Notes: generated from the letters alone by a model not told the origin. A stretch of DNA of 64,000 nucleotides from Panulirus ornatus (GCF_036320965.1 NC_092264.1:15853275-15917274), one strand, 5' to 3'. Shown: positions 1 through 34,900, numbered from the stretch's first letter. Numbers and translations are program-made.

Positions 1-745
1 CTCCCTTCCTGTTTACAAGGGATAGACCCAGTGCATACAAACACCACTTTCCTGAATTATTCTATAGAACAAGGGTCCCTAGACCCATCCATATTGGTTG
101 GCAAGAGGGCAGAGCAACTTCTAAACTCTCCAAAAATGTCAATTCACTCTATTCCATGCATGTCTTTCACTCCCTTGCATGCTCAGGTCCCATGTGCTCA
201 AAATTTTTTTTTCACTGCATCCTTCTATCTTTAGTTTGGTCTCCCCACTGTACTTGTCACATTCACTTCTGAAACATATACCCTCTTTGACCTATCCCCA
301 CTCAATCTCCCAATATGTCTAAACCATTTCTGCACATCCTCTTCACAGCTCTATCAACCACAATCTTCTCAGTACCACACACTTTTATTACTTACTCAAA
401 CAAACCATCTCAACCACATACTGTCTTCAAACATTTCACTTCCAACACATCCACCTTCCTCTGCACAAAGCCAATATCTCACATCCATATAACATCACAG
501 GGACTAATCTACCTTCAAACTTACATATTTTCAATCTCCCAGATAATGACCTTTCTTTCCACACATTCCTGTGCTCCTAAAACCTTTGCCCCCTCATCCA
601 ACCTATGACTCACCTCCTCTTCCCTGGTTTCATTTGCTACCATGTCCACTCCTAGGTACATAAAACAATGCACTTCCTCTAAATCATCTATATATAAACT
701 CACACTCCAACTAACCTGTCCCTCTACAATGCTAAACTAATAACT
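1..745 (-). mobile_element. Old LINE-A fragment
   Basis: The minus-strand translation at 703-521 reads LEEVHCFMYLGVDMVANETR and HRLDEGAKVLGAQE. It matches the LINE-A segment [20 protein letters not shown]. Lower coordinates match the LINE-A C-terminus and 3' UTR by nucleotide pattern (e.g. GCATGCTCAGGTCCCATGTG). Many stops and indels are present. Confidence 0.65.
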
Positions 746-1303
746 TTGCTGTTATTTGCATTTACTCTCACATTAGGAGGAAAGAGAGTTTTTCCAAGCC
801 TGATATGCCTGATCCCTTGCCTGTACAGCCTCAAAACAGGAATGGATGTAGCATGGACTGGAAGAAGAGGTTGTCTTGGAGGAAGAGGGGATAGATGCTT
901 CCATTTCCAAAACAATAACCTCGGCTATGCATTTGGTGAAGAGAGAAGCATTACCACATATGAGGCAGTAAGTTACCCAAAGAAAGTCAGAAAGGAATTT
1001 TTGTACGTTATTCCAATCAGTTTTGTTGAGGTGCCAATGTTTACATTTAGAAAAGGTTGCTGGAGGGGAAGGTGCTGTTAAAATAGATACATTTATGAGA
1101 ATTTGGTCAGATGGACCAATTGGGGGCAAGATTGTACAGTTACAGCAGAAAGGATTTGAGGTGAAAAACAGATCAAGACCATTAGGAGAGTGACCACAGC
1201 GGTCAAGAATATGGTTAGGGTGGGAGATAATTTGCTCAAGATCACTGAAAATGAAGAATGAGTAGGCTTCAATCCCCCAACCATCCATATGGAAGGAATT
1301 CAA
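725..1303 (-). mobile_element. Jockey/CR1-type LINE fragment (endonuclease end and linker)
   Basis: The minus-strand frame 1303-773 reads HPNHILDRCGHSPNGLDLFF and IGPSDQILINVSI, the C-terminal block of an apurinic endonuclease. It continues to ARDQAYQAWKNSLSS at its end. The element at 11040-12790 begins with the same DQAYQAWKNSLSS linker, so both belong to one family. Confidence 0.7.
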
Positions 1304-1381
1304 GCATTCCCTATGATGAACAAAAAACTGTAATGAATAGCATAATCAATTAATATAAACATAGCCAGTTTCAATCAGTTA

Positions 1382-23952
<22,571 letters not shown>

Positions 23953-25292
23953 TGCTGTTAGAACCTATTGCAGTATATATAAAAAGACTCTAGCAATGGT
24001 ATTACAACCTTGACGCGATATAAAGTTTACATTCATACTTACGCATCATATACTGGATAAAGGGACAAACTTTTATGGTTTTTATTCCTTCATAAGCCAT
24101 ATTTTTTGCTAAATATATATTTGAATAATCATAAAATGGAAATGATATATTATACATCTATTAAATATCTTTCGATATGCTATTCTTGCTCTTTAAAAAG
24201 CTCTTTAAAATAGCCGGAAAAACTATAAAAACAAACCTCAAAATGTAACTTTTGTACCGAGTAATATTTATCATATATTATTAAACACTGGTTGCGATAA
24301 TATTTAGTATTTTGTGAAATTATACTAATAGTTTATATTACTTATCTATATTCTTTCATCGTTTTACAGCTCTCTTCTGTTGTTTCAGATCAACAGCACT
24401 ACTAAATGTGTTCTAAAGTGTAAAACACCTCACCGAAATATTCGTAATATATATTTATAGCAGAGATGGTCGTTCTTCAGGTGTGTTCCATGTGCTTTTT
24501 TGTACTAGATTTACGTGATTGTAGCTGCTGTGTTTAGGAATGATAATTAAAGATTTAAAGTTTTATTGAGGAAAACTGAAAGTAACCATTTTTTGTACTT
24601 TCTCCAATTGTAGACCCGTATGACCCATAGGGTCAGAAGCTAACCTTATCTTGAGGAAGATAAGGCAATGCATTGCGGGGTACCACGTCTGGGTATAATG
24701 GTGCCGCTTTTGGGCCGGGGTGCTGTATATTGGACCGTAATACTGGGAATATAAGGGAACATTTTTAAAATGGATGAGCCAGCTGGAGCTAGTGGTGTGC
24801 CCACTCCATGCCAATAATGTTGTGTATATCAGTGACACCTCAGCCATTACTGAGAGTCATTGCTTTGATTATCAATTGAATTAGAGGGCAAGTTTGTTGA
24901 AGTACTTTGATATGTTCTTTTGTTTTCTTTAACCTGACACAGTGAAATTTAGGGTAATATATCAGTTTAGCCTTGCATTGCCTCTTGGCTCTGCAGAAAT
25001 TGCTACTGATGTTTTAGGTGCTTTATTTTTTCATTACAGAAATACATGCAGAACATGTTCTGAGCATTATATTTTATTGAATGACATTAGATAAAGGCAA
25101 TAAGGGTTATGTATTTCAGGAAAATAGGAAATTTAAATTGTAAAAATAAATAACGCATGTGTAAGAATTAGCAGGACCAATAAAAAACTCACCTAATTTC
25201 ACCTAGTAGCCATTATAGTAGGAGAAACATAAAAATTTTTTCATCTTTTGCTGGGTATCATTTTAAAGAAATTGAAAATTACAGATACAAAG
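23953..25292. promoter_or_regulatory. Intergenic region between divergent ANKRD54 and NAA80, probable shared promoter
   Basis: The two start codons point away from each other across 1340 bp. The region is mostly AT-rich without recognisable transposons, which contrasts with everything around it. Around 24560-24800 is a more GC-balanced block. I could not place a TATA box or transcription start with confidence. Non-coding first exons may also lie here. Confidence 0.4.
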
Positions 25293-25414
25293 ATGACAGG
25301 TGAAAGGGGAGAAGATGGTGAAACTAAGATTGTTGTTCTTCATCACTATCCAGAATATACTGAAGACTGCATGAAGATTCTCAATGAACAATGGCCACGC
25401 AGTAAAACTCTCAG
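25293..25414 (+). CDS. NAA80: NAA80 coding exon 1
   Basis: The ATG at 25293 opens MTGERGEDGETKIVVLHHYP. The exon ends at CTCAG|GTTAGA, splitting an Arg codon (AG|G). The reading frame stays open upstream, but the next in-frame ATG is this one. HHYPEYTEDCMKILNEQWPR is the N-terminal helix of the GNAT fold in this family. Confidence 0.88.
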
Positions 25415-26912
25415 GTTAGAATTTTGCTCTCGAGATCTTTTCTTCTGTAACAGGATTCAGCCTATAAACCTATAAACAAGGGACATTTAAAGTCTTGATC
25501 TTTTTCTATTAACAATAATGCCTGTGGGTAAACACATTATCTACCCTAAAGAACAGTATCACCTCATGCTAACCACCTCTCAACAACATCTCATCTGTAA
25601 AAGAAACCTTATATGACAAGGCAGGATATACATGAATAAACACTGCCATTTATTCTTATTGTACTCTCGCCTCAGCAACAGTTTCAGGCTTATGTCTTCG
25701 TTTCACATGCATTAGTATTCTTGCATAGAGTTTTCCTGGTATACCTAAGAGACTTATTCCCCTGTAATTGCTACACATCCTTAGCACCTTTTCCTTTGAA
25801 TAAAGTAATGATAATAACTTTTACCCAATCCTCAGACACAGACTGTTTCCATGCTAAATTACATATAAGATGCAATCATTCTTATCACACTTTCTCCTCC
25901 ATACTTCAGCTGTAATCCCATCCACCCCAGGTGCCTTTCTTGGAATTCTTCAGCAAATTCTCTGATGAAGCAACTTCCTGTTTCACCCATTAAAATTTCT
26001 TGTGGTCTGAGTGGCTTCGTGTGTGTATGTATATATGTATGTATATGTTATATGTGTATATGTATGGATATGTATGGGCACTTATATATATATATATATG
26101 TGTATTTGGGTGAATGGGTTGTTCTTCATCTGTTTCCTGGTGCCACCTAACTGATGCAGGAAACAGCAATCAAGTATAATGAATAATATAAATACTTTTT
26201 TACATTAAAACTTGAATGTAGTAGAAAATAGATTTCAGTATAATTTCAAAATGAATTTCATTAGTTGTTGTAGATCATTTTGGTAACATGCCAGGAAGAT
26301 TTATCAGCTGTGGTCAAGTCAGTGCACTACAATTATGAAAGCAGTTTTGATACTATGTTATTTTAACACCAGATTTGTATTCAGCATAAAAAATACTTCT
26401 TATAATGAGTTTTTAAAGGAAATCTATTTTATTGAGAAAAGTACCAAAAATTGAAGGGTATTTTTTAGCTCCAAAAACTTTGTTTCAAAATTGAGGGATA
26501 AGATATTCAAACACTTCTATACTTGAAATAATCATGGAAAATATATCATAATGCTCTCAGTACCTGATACATACTCAGTAATTATGATACAAAGGAACAG
26601 AAAATATTTTGAAATTGACTTCATTTAACAACTAAATTGAATGTCATAAAGACTACTAAACATTATTCTAACACCAGATTTGTATTCAGCAGGAAAAATA
26701 CCTCTTGAGTCTATAAAGGAAATGAATTTTTCTGAGAAAAATACCAAAAATTGAAGGTAATAGTTCAAGAGATCTTTTTAGCTCAAAAAATTTCATGTTT
26801 CAAAATTTAAAGACAAGATATTCAAACATTTCTATACTTGAAATAATCTTGGAACATATATCATAATCCTCTCAGTTACCAATTCATGCCCAGTAAATAC
26901 GATGCAAAAGAT

Positions 26913-26953
<41 letters not shown>

Positions 26954-29900
26954 CTTTGTCGCTGTCTCCCGCGTTTGCGAGGTAGCGCAAGGAAACAGAC
27001 GAAAGAAATGGCCCAACCCCCCCCCCCCATACACATGTACATACACACGTCCACACACACAAATATACATACCTACACAGCTTTCCATGGTTTACCCCAG
27101 ACGCTTCACATGCCTTGCTTCAATCCACTGACAGCACGTCAACCCCTGTATACCACATGACTCCAATTCACTCTATTCCTTGCCCTCCTTTCACCCTCCT
27201 GCATGTTCAGGCCCCGATCACACAAAATCTTTTTCACTCCATCTTTCCACCTCCAATTTGGTCTCCCTCTTCTCCTCGTTCCCTCCACCTCCGACACATA
27301 TATCCTCTTGGTCAATCTCTCCTCACTCATTCTCTCCATGTGCCCAAACCATTTCAAAACACCCTCTTCTGCTCTCTCAACCACGCTCTTTTTATTTCCA
27401 CACATCTCTCTTACCCTTACGTTACTTACTCGATCAAACCACCTCACACCACACATTGTCCTCAAACATCTCATTTCCAGCACATCCATCCTCCGGCGCA
27501 CATCTCTATCCATAGCCCACGCCTCGCAACCATACAGCATTGTTGGAACCACTATTCCCTCAAACATACCCATTTTTGCTTTCCGAGATAATGTTCTCGA
27601 CTTCCACACATTTTTCAAGGCTCCCAAAATTTTCGCCCCCTCCCCCACCCTATGATCCACTTCCGCTTCCATGGTTCCATCCGCTGACAGATCCACTCCC
27701 AGATATCTAAAACACTTCACTTCCTCCAGTTTTTCTCCATTCAAACTCACCTCCCAATTGACTTGACCCTCACCCCTACTGTACCTAATAACCTTGCTCT
27801 TATTCACATTTACTCTCAACTTTCTTCTTCCACACACTTTACCAAACTCAGTCACCAGCTTCTGCAGTTTCTCACATGAATCAGCCACCAGCGCTGTATC
27901 ATCAGCGAACAACAATTGACTCACTTCCCAAGCTCTCTCATCCCCAACAGACTTCATACTTGCCCCTCTTTCCAGGACTCTTGCATTTACCTCCTTTACA
28001 ACCCCATCCATAAACAAATTAAACAACCATGGAGACATCACACACCCCTGCCGCAAACCTACATTCACTGAGAACCAATCACTTTCCTCTCTTCCTACTC
28101 GTACACATGCCTTACATCCTCGATAAAAACTTTTCACTGCTTCTAACAACTTGCCTCCCACACCATATATTCTTAATACCTTCCACAGAGCATCTCTATC
28201 AACTCTATCATATGCCTTCTCCAGATCCATAAATGCTACATACAAATCCATTTGCTTTTCTAAGTATTTCTCACATACATTCTTCAAAGCAAACACCTGA
28301 TCCACACATCCTCTACCACTTCTGAAACCGCACTGCTCTTCCCCAATCTGATGCTCTGTACATGCCTTCACCCTCTCAATCAATACCCTCCCATATAATT
28401 TACCAGGAATACTCAACAAACTTATACCTCTGTAATTTGAGCACTCACTCTTATCCCCTTTGCCTTTGTACAATGGCACTATGCACGCATTCCGCCAATC
28501 CTCAGGCACCTCACCATGAGTCATACATACATTAAATAACCTTACCAACCAGTCAACAATACAGTCACCCCCTTTCTTAATAAATTCCACTGCAATACCA
28601 TCCAAACCTGCTGCCTTGCCGGCTTTCATCTTCCGCAAAGCTTTTACTACCTCTTCTCTGTTTACCAAATCATTTTCCCTAACCCTCTCACTTTGCACAC
28701 CACCTCGACCAAAACACCCTATATCTGCCACTCTGTCATCAGACACATTCAACAAACCTTCAAAATACTCATTCCATCTCCTTCTCACATCACCGCTACT
28801 TGTTATCACCTCCCCATTTACGCCCTTCACTGAAGTTCCCATTTGCTCCCTTGTCTTACGCACCCTATTTACCTCCTTCCAGAACATCTTTTTATTCTCC
28901 CTAAAATTTACTGATAGTCTCTCACCCCACGTTTAAAATTTACTTCATTTTAACACCAGATTTTTATTCAGCTTGAAAAATACTTCTTATAATGACTTTT
29001 TAAAGGAAATCTATTTTTCTGAGAAAAATGCAAAAATTCAGGGTATTTTTTAGCTCGAAAAACTTTTTGTTTCAAGATTGAAAGATTAGATATTCAAACA
29101 CTTCTATACTTGAAAGAATCATGAAAAATATATCATAATGCTCACAGTTACCGATACATACACATTAAATAAGATGCAAAGGAACAGAAGTATTTTAAAA
29201 TTGACTTCATTTAACAGCTTAATTAGATGTCATTAAGAGAACTGATGTTATTTTAACACCAGATTTGTATTCAGCATAAAAAATACTTATTATAATGAGT
29301 TTTCAAAGGAAATTTTATTTTCTGAGAAAAATGCCTGTCATATCTAGGGTATGGCAGGTAGGGCAAAGGCCCTGGGCGCCACTCAACAGGTTTGTTTTTT
29401 GACATAAGTTACCCGATTGACCTTTTTAACGGTTAGGTTTGTGAAATAAAAAAGAACCTCGCCTACTTTTCAACTATAGTAATATTTTGCTCCTGTCTGT
29501 TGCATTACCGCTTCTACATTACAGTTTTGATCAAATGAGGTTTTAAGTCTTTAAGAGTTTATATGAATTTGAGCTTGGCCTAACTCTTCATCAGTTTATA
29601 ATTACACTGTATTCATTTTCATATACATCCACTGTATATACATTTTTTATCAAGCCAGGGGCGCAATGTCAGTTCTTGCCGTAGGCGCTATTTCCCCTAG
29701 ATACGCCCTTGTATCCATTTATTTATTCTTACATTTCTTTTATAGAATATGCATTTCCATTTTTATAGTCATGATTGTCTTCATTTATTTATTTTATGAC
29801 CATTTATCAATCCTGATTTTTTTTATCATTTAGGTTAAGATCTCTCCATTCATCATGTGACCAGTTTCCTACCTCATTGGCACTTCTACGATGTGAATCA

Positions 29901-30488
29901 AAAGGAAAAACGGAAGTAATAGGGCATGCAAGAATAAACATGCTGCCTCAGGAACAAAATGCAGCCTGGGTTGAATCAGTTATTGTTCGCCAAGATCTTC
30001 GTAGAAAAGGTTATGGGCGTATCCTCATGACGAAGACTGAGGACTATGTACGTGCCTGTGGTTTTAACACACTCTATCTTTCAACACATGATCAACAAAT
30101 ATTTTATGGTAGGCTTGGCTATGAGTTTTGTGCTCCTGTGTGTATTTATGGTGGGACTGTAAACAGACACCTTCTGCCAAAGCAGTTTGTAACATCATTG
30201 ATACCTAAAAGTAATGAAAATATAAAATCATCAGATAATTCTGTTCCTAAAGTAACAAATCTTTGTAAGGAACTCTCAGTAAATTGCATAGCTTTGGAAA
30301 GGAAAGGTTTTCCTTCAAAAATTAACTCATGGGAGTCAAGTAAATCTGTTGATCCACAAGCAGTGAGCCCGACACCACCCCCACCACCACCTCCACCACC
30401 TCCCCCTTCAAAAACTAAAAAATGTGACATTCAAAAACTAGATATAAAAGCTATGTCAAAAATGTACATGAAAAAGGACTTAACATAA
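25293..30488 (+). CDS. NAA80: NAA80 (NAT6), N-alpha-acetyltransferase of actin
   Basis: The coding sequence joins 25293-25414 and 29834-30488 (258 aa). NAA80 transfers acetyl from acetyl-CoA to the processed acidic N-terminus of actin in the cytosol. Visible hallmarks: LNEQWPRSKTLRLRSLHSS near the N-terminus matches the family's NEQWPRS...R..SL; EVIGHARI is the GNAT beta4 core; RRKGYG (residues 97-102) is the acetyl-CoA loop (R/Q-x-x-G-x-G/A); STHDQQIFYGRLGYEF (124-139) is the family THDQ..FY..LGY motif. A run of 11 prolines (about 222-232) corresponds to the polyproline segment through which animal NAA80 binds profilin-actin. The C-terminal MYMKKDL resembles the last strand of the family. 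The stop TAA is at 30486-30488. The 4.4-kb intron holds a tandem repeat, an RTE copy and a TIR element, all non-coding for the host. I saw no clear AATAAA shortly downstream. Confidence 0.92.
25725..25990 (-). mobile_element. LINE-B fragment in NAA80 intron
   Basis: GAGTTTTCCTGGTATACCTA and TTATTCCCCTGTAATTGC correspond to GISLLSTPGKVY of LINE-B on the minus strand. The upstream linker block TTTCCATGCTAAATTACA is also shared with 9515-9530. Confidence 0.65.
26090..26190 (+). repeat. RTE-like 3' terminal module, diverged
   Basis: TTCTTCATCTGTTTCCTGGT then GATGCAGGAAACAGCAATCA and AGTATA. It resembles the LINE-A/SINE-A terminal module with the GATCAAGTATA type of tail also seen (reverse) at 35255. 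Confidence 0.5.
26365..29333. repeat. Tandem repeat of about 304-bp monomers in the NAA80 intron, interrupted by LINE-A
   Basis: Four monomers begin with AACACCAGATTTGTATTCAG or a close variant, at 26365, 26670, 28952 and 29255. Spacings are 305 and 303 bp within each half. The second monomer is broken near 26920 by a LINE-A insertion ending near 28932, and about 45 bp of monomer is missing at the junction. The fourth monomer is cut at about 29333 by a short TIR element. The monomers are AT-rich and non-coding, and differ by scattered substitutions and small indels. Confidence 0.8.
26922..28932 (-). mobile_element. LINE-A (RTE-like) copy, 5'-truncated, longest intact reverse-transcriptase frame
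   Basis: Read on the minus strand, the open frame from about 28932 to 27139 gives about 600 residues ending VVYRG, with no stop. It contains the reverse-transcriptase motifs [57 protein letters not shown] and the catalytic FADD box ([12 protein letters not shown]). The C-terminus has [20 protein letters not shown] and [15 protein letters not shown], typical of RTE-type elements. The upstream apurinic endonuclease domain is absent because of 5' truncation. The 3' untranslated tail ends at a T-run at about 26919-26950 (poly-A in sense). It lies antisense in the NAA80 intron. It is likely a recent insertion because other copies are nearly identical. Confidence 0.88.
29335..29711. mobile_element. 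Short non-autonomous DNA transposon with terminal inverted repeats
   Basis: The left end reads CCTGTCATATCTAGGG and the right end CCCTAGATACGCCCTTG; these are imperfect inverted repeats of about 16 bp. Inside the left end is GGGCAAAGGCCCTGGGCGCC and inside the right end a matching GGGGCGCAATG...TAGGCGCTATTTCC. This resembles the widespread family whose intact ends read CAGTGGCGTATCTAGGG. There is no coding capacity. It interrupts the last satellite monomer. Superfamily assignment (hAT-like or other) is not certain. Confidence 0.6.
29834..30488 (+). CDS. NAA80: NAA80 coding exon 2 (catalytic core and polyproline tail)
   Basis: The acceptor is a T-rich tract ending in TTATCATTTAG. The first complete codons read LRSLHSSCDQFPTSLALLRC, continuing the family alignment across the junction. 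The exon contains the whole acetyl-CoA-binding site, the substrate motif THDQ and the proline run. Confidence 0.92.
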
Positions 30489-30979
30489 TAATTTTTTGTT
30501 TATGTGTGTACATATGTGATGATTACCTACATTTGTAGGTAGGGGAAGGAGTTACTTTGTTACAAAACCCCATCTCTTAACCTTTCTTTTCTGTCATACT
30601 TTTTATAACACTTCCCACATTCTTTGTTTCTTCACTTAGATTCCTCATTCCCTCACCACTATTATTATGAAATTCTTTTTCTTCTAAGGCTCAGTCACCT
30701 GTTCCTGATGCTACTTTGCTCTTGTAAGAAGTAGCAAATGCTTATGAAAGAATTTCTTCATACCTTTTCTTTTTCATTTCTTTATGATATTGCATGCCCT
30801 TTGTTGATTGTAGTCCTTTCCATTTCAAAGAATTGATCAATGTGAACAGTGTTCAATCAGTTACATATCTGAAAGTTATTATATGAAGCATTTAGAACAA
30901 TAATGACGTACATGCCAGATTCAAATTTTGAGAAAATGAAAATTAGTTTTGAGAAAGTAATTAGAGATAACATTTCTTC

Positions 30980-31180
30980 TTTCTCTCACTCTTGTTCACT
31001 GTTCCTTGCATTGGTGAGGTATAACCAGGAACAGATGAAGGAAAGGCCTCATTTACTAACATCCATCCTCTATTTGTCCAAAACCACATCCCTCTATCCA
31101 CCAGCAGGTCCCACAAACCTTTCTGTGGTTTCCTCCGGGTGCTTTATATTCCGTGGTTCATTCCATTGACAGCATATAGC
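30980..31180 (-). mobile_element. Old LINE-A 3' UTR fragment
   Basis: TTCCTTGCATTGGTGAGGTA, GGAACAGATGAAGGAAAGGC and TTCTGTGGTTTCCTCCGGGT follow the order of the LINE-A 3' UTR in reverse. Confidence 0.55.
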
Positions 31181-31844
31181 AACCTTTATCAAATCAATAG
31201 AAATTGATGAATTTGCTCTCATTTTGAAAGGATAATGTGCTCCAAATAGTACTTACACTAATAACACCCAAACAGACAAACTTTCCACTTCTTTTTCTCA
31301 CTTTGCCACTGCTTTTCATTCCTCTTTCTCACTTTGTAGTAGCCTTATATAACAGGTTGCATTTCACTGTCACATGTACTCATTTTTCACACTGCTGCTG
31401 CAAAAATAGTAAGCACTAGCATAGCACATGTGAGTAAACTCAAACACGGTATAATACTGGCCCAAGAGGCATGGCTTGATGCTCATTGGCTGACCCATGA
31501 GCCTGCTACCAAGATGATCATTAGTTGCTGCCTCTTGTTATGCATATCCCCATGAACCTGAATGCTACAGTACTCTTATTTCTGCTAGTGCTGCATAAAA
31601 CATTGCAAAATTCTTCCTAACGTGTCTATGAAATGATTAAGTGTATCATTAATATCCCAAGGTCTTTTCACAACTTGAGTCCTCTAAATTCTTTGTAGCT
31701 GTCTTAGAGTTTTCTCCTCCATATATCCTATCATTTGACACTCAGTAAACTATATATCATTCTTCTTTGACCTTCTTTCTCCATACTTGACAGTTGGCGT
31801 CCATCTAGTATTGCAGACTTTGCAGAATATCTTGTAACTGTTCC

Positions 31845-31960
31845 AATCTGTCTATCAATCTATTTTTCTCTTGACACCTATTCCCTCCAGGAACTCCCAG
31901 AAGGGGGTGGCCATGGCAAAAGAGTCTCCAACATTAGTGAACTCCAGCACTAGAGCACTG
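31845..31960 (-). repeat. LINE-B 3' module
   Basis: GGAACTCCCAGAAGGGGGTG then GCCATGGCAAAAGAGTCTCC and TAGTGAACTCCAGCACTAG. It is the same module as at 4370, 36605 and 43975. Confidence 0.6.
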
Positions 31961-34900
31961 GGACTGTTCCCATACTCTGATTATGGAATTAGGTCTGTGT
32001 TCCTGTAGAAATTGTTTAGCACTCTGAAATTTCTCCCTTACATAACTATAGAAATTGTTTAGCTCTTCAGATTTAGGTTCCTTCATGACTCCATTTTTTA
32101 TATAGTCACTGATTACATGCTCAAGAATGTTTACTGTACACTCAAACGTTTCAAATCCAACAACACTGGGGGCAAGCAGTTGCCGGAATTTAGAATTTTC
32201 TGAATTTTGGGTATTAGTGCCAAAGGGGACCTGATAGCAGATCAAATAAATTATGATGAAACCTGTAAAGTTTTCTTTTCCCAATATATAAGTTTGTATA
32301 AGTTTTAAATGTTATTGCAACTGTAATTTTTTACTGTACTTAATAAAAGTTCTTAATTGTTTCAGATCCTAAAGTGTATTTACAGAATAAGGTATAGATC
32401 ATTATAGTACTTAGTTGAAGTGCCAGGGACAGCATCTACCACAGTTGAGACTGAAGATGATTAAACATGAACTGATACTTCAGGGAAGGTAGAAGACTGG
32501 TTATGCATTTCAACCATTGTAGAAGTTGGTCTGGATGTGGAGGATCAACAAAAGTTAACTCTAAGCTCAAGAGCATCAGGCAAGGGCTTAGTGAAGGGCT
32601 GGACTTTCTGTGCCTGGGTTTGGATGAGACTTTGATGGTTATCAAGCAGTATTTTAGTGTCGCTTGTATTTAGGGTTTTCTTTCTATTGTGTACACTATA
32701 GTATACAGAGTAATGCAAACTGCAACAGACAATTAGCTTCTGAACATATTTGTAGTATATGACAAGCAGTAGATGATTATGCAGGAGTGTCATTGAGCAC
32801 CAGTACCCTCCCAAGTGCTGGAATTTGGGAGCTGCCAGAACTGGAATGTTGAAATTGCATTAGGTTTGTCAGTGTTTTGATCACTGTTTTTTTACTTTGG
32901 ATGTTTTTCTTTGTTTTCCTCTTAATATTTGTTCTTTCTTTCTTTAACTGACTCATCTTTCTTTTAATGAATACTCTTTCAAATTCTTCATAATTTGCAT
33001 GTTTATCTGCCTGTCTTAAAACTGTGTGGTCATTACACTGCTATACTCTTCTCTGAAATTAACCTTCACCGGTCCTCCTCAATACATCTGTATTTCTTAT
33101 GCTCAGTTTTGGAGACTCTTCCGTGTCTGGTTACCCTCTGCTAGAGTTCTTTACTGTGTTTTATTATCCCACCCCTTCAGACACTCAGTATGGTACTTAT
33201 CCATTCCAAATATCACCAGTACTTTTTTTTTTATTAATTTTATGATTTTAGCCAAACGCGATTGGTGGCTAACATCTTGGAGCTTAATTTTATTTACTAT
33301 GAGGCTTGTTATCTTATAGTAACTTTTTTTTACCTCAAACATTCATCATCTTTTTTTTTCAAATCTTTAATTTCAGTTCCTCACTTATCTTCCTAATACA
33401 GTATCTTTAAGATCATTTAAAATTTTCTGAGTCATTTGTACATTGTAGTTTTCCCCAGTTTTGAAGCCTGTTATCTTGTCTTGCAACTCCTTTTTTGCCC
33501 TCAAGTATTCATTCATCATTAATCCTTTCAGCTTATCTTATCTGGCTATCATTTTCTTCATTCAACTCCATGACATTTCTAGTTTTCTCAGTCTTCCCAC
33601 TTAGCAGTTTTCCCTTCCCTTTATAGCCAGCCTTTTCTCTTGACTGATACATTATTGGCTCTGTTAAGTCAGTTCCACTTGACCCATCCTTATGAGAAAA
33701 ACAATTTCTCACCTTTATATCCTCGTCCTCGCTTGCTCGTTTCTTCTCAGGCATTACAAATTTATCACCATAGTATCGAGGATACTTTTGAAACACAATT
33801 TAGTTCCTGCTTCTGAATTATCTCGTTTCTGTCTGAAATATTTTTGCCTTTCATTTTCACTACCTAAATCTGAACTATCTCAGTCTCTGCTTTAAAAGCA
33901 TCTCTTGTTTCAAGTTAATTATCCATACTTGTGGTTTCTTCACTAATGAATCCCTCAAAAAAGCACTTTCTTAGAGCAGCTGTCCTCCTGCCAACTCCAT
34001 TCATAATGGTGCATGCACCCTTACTTTTTCCCAATGTAATATTTCCTTTAGCTTACCTTACCTTTGGAACGTAAGAAAACCCTATGGGATAAAATTTAAT
34101 CATAAACAAAACACAATGGAAACCACAAGACTCTTAACATGACAGGAAAATAATCAATACTAGTGTTAGGAGAGTTACGAAGAAACACATGTACATCACA
34201 ACAATGGATATGTTGAACAATATAACAAAGATAAACTGGGTACAAAGGGCACTGAGAATTCCAAAAATGTTTACGACAGAAATATAAGGTTATGTACCGT
34301 GAGGCCTCCCAAGTAAAGCTCCTTCCCCTTAGGCATACATCAGTAATTACACACATTCACAAGTGCATGAATGCATCTGCAAATGTATGGCATCCTTGAA
34401 TGGATACTTTGAAACATCTTCAACTCCAATCAAAAGTAACTTTATCTATTTGTTCTCTTTTGACTGTTAATAACACCAGTCAGGAGAGGAATGAGCCATT
34501 CTGATCTCAGGAGTCTGATAACCTAGTTAAATGGGTTATTTGAATAACTAGTCACATAAATAATTTATGTTTTGGTATAACAAAACTTTTTCAATTTTGC
34601 TTAGACTTCATCTCAGAGTTTAGTTCTTAAGATTGATTTCCTTACAAACTGATTCTGTCCATCTTAAGTGTATATATGTTTGACTGTCATGAGGTAATTA
34701 TAAATAAGTAAAGAAATAAACTGTTTAGCGTAATAGCTACCGTGTGTGTGTGTGACAAATGCTGGTCTACATCTTTTTTACTGTGAAATTCAAATATGTT
34801 ACCTTACCCAACAAATTTGCCAACTCTAGATTTTGTTAATGAGTGTGAATATATACGTCTATTAACATGTCATTTTGTATGTTCTTCAATAAAATTAATA

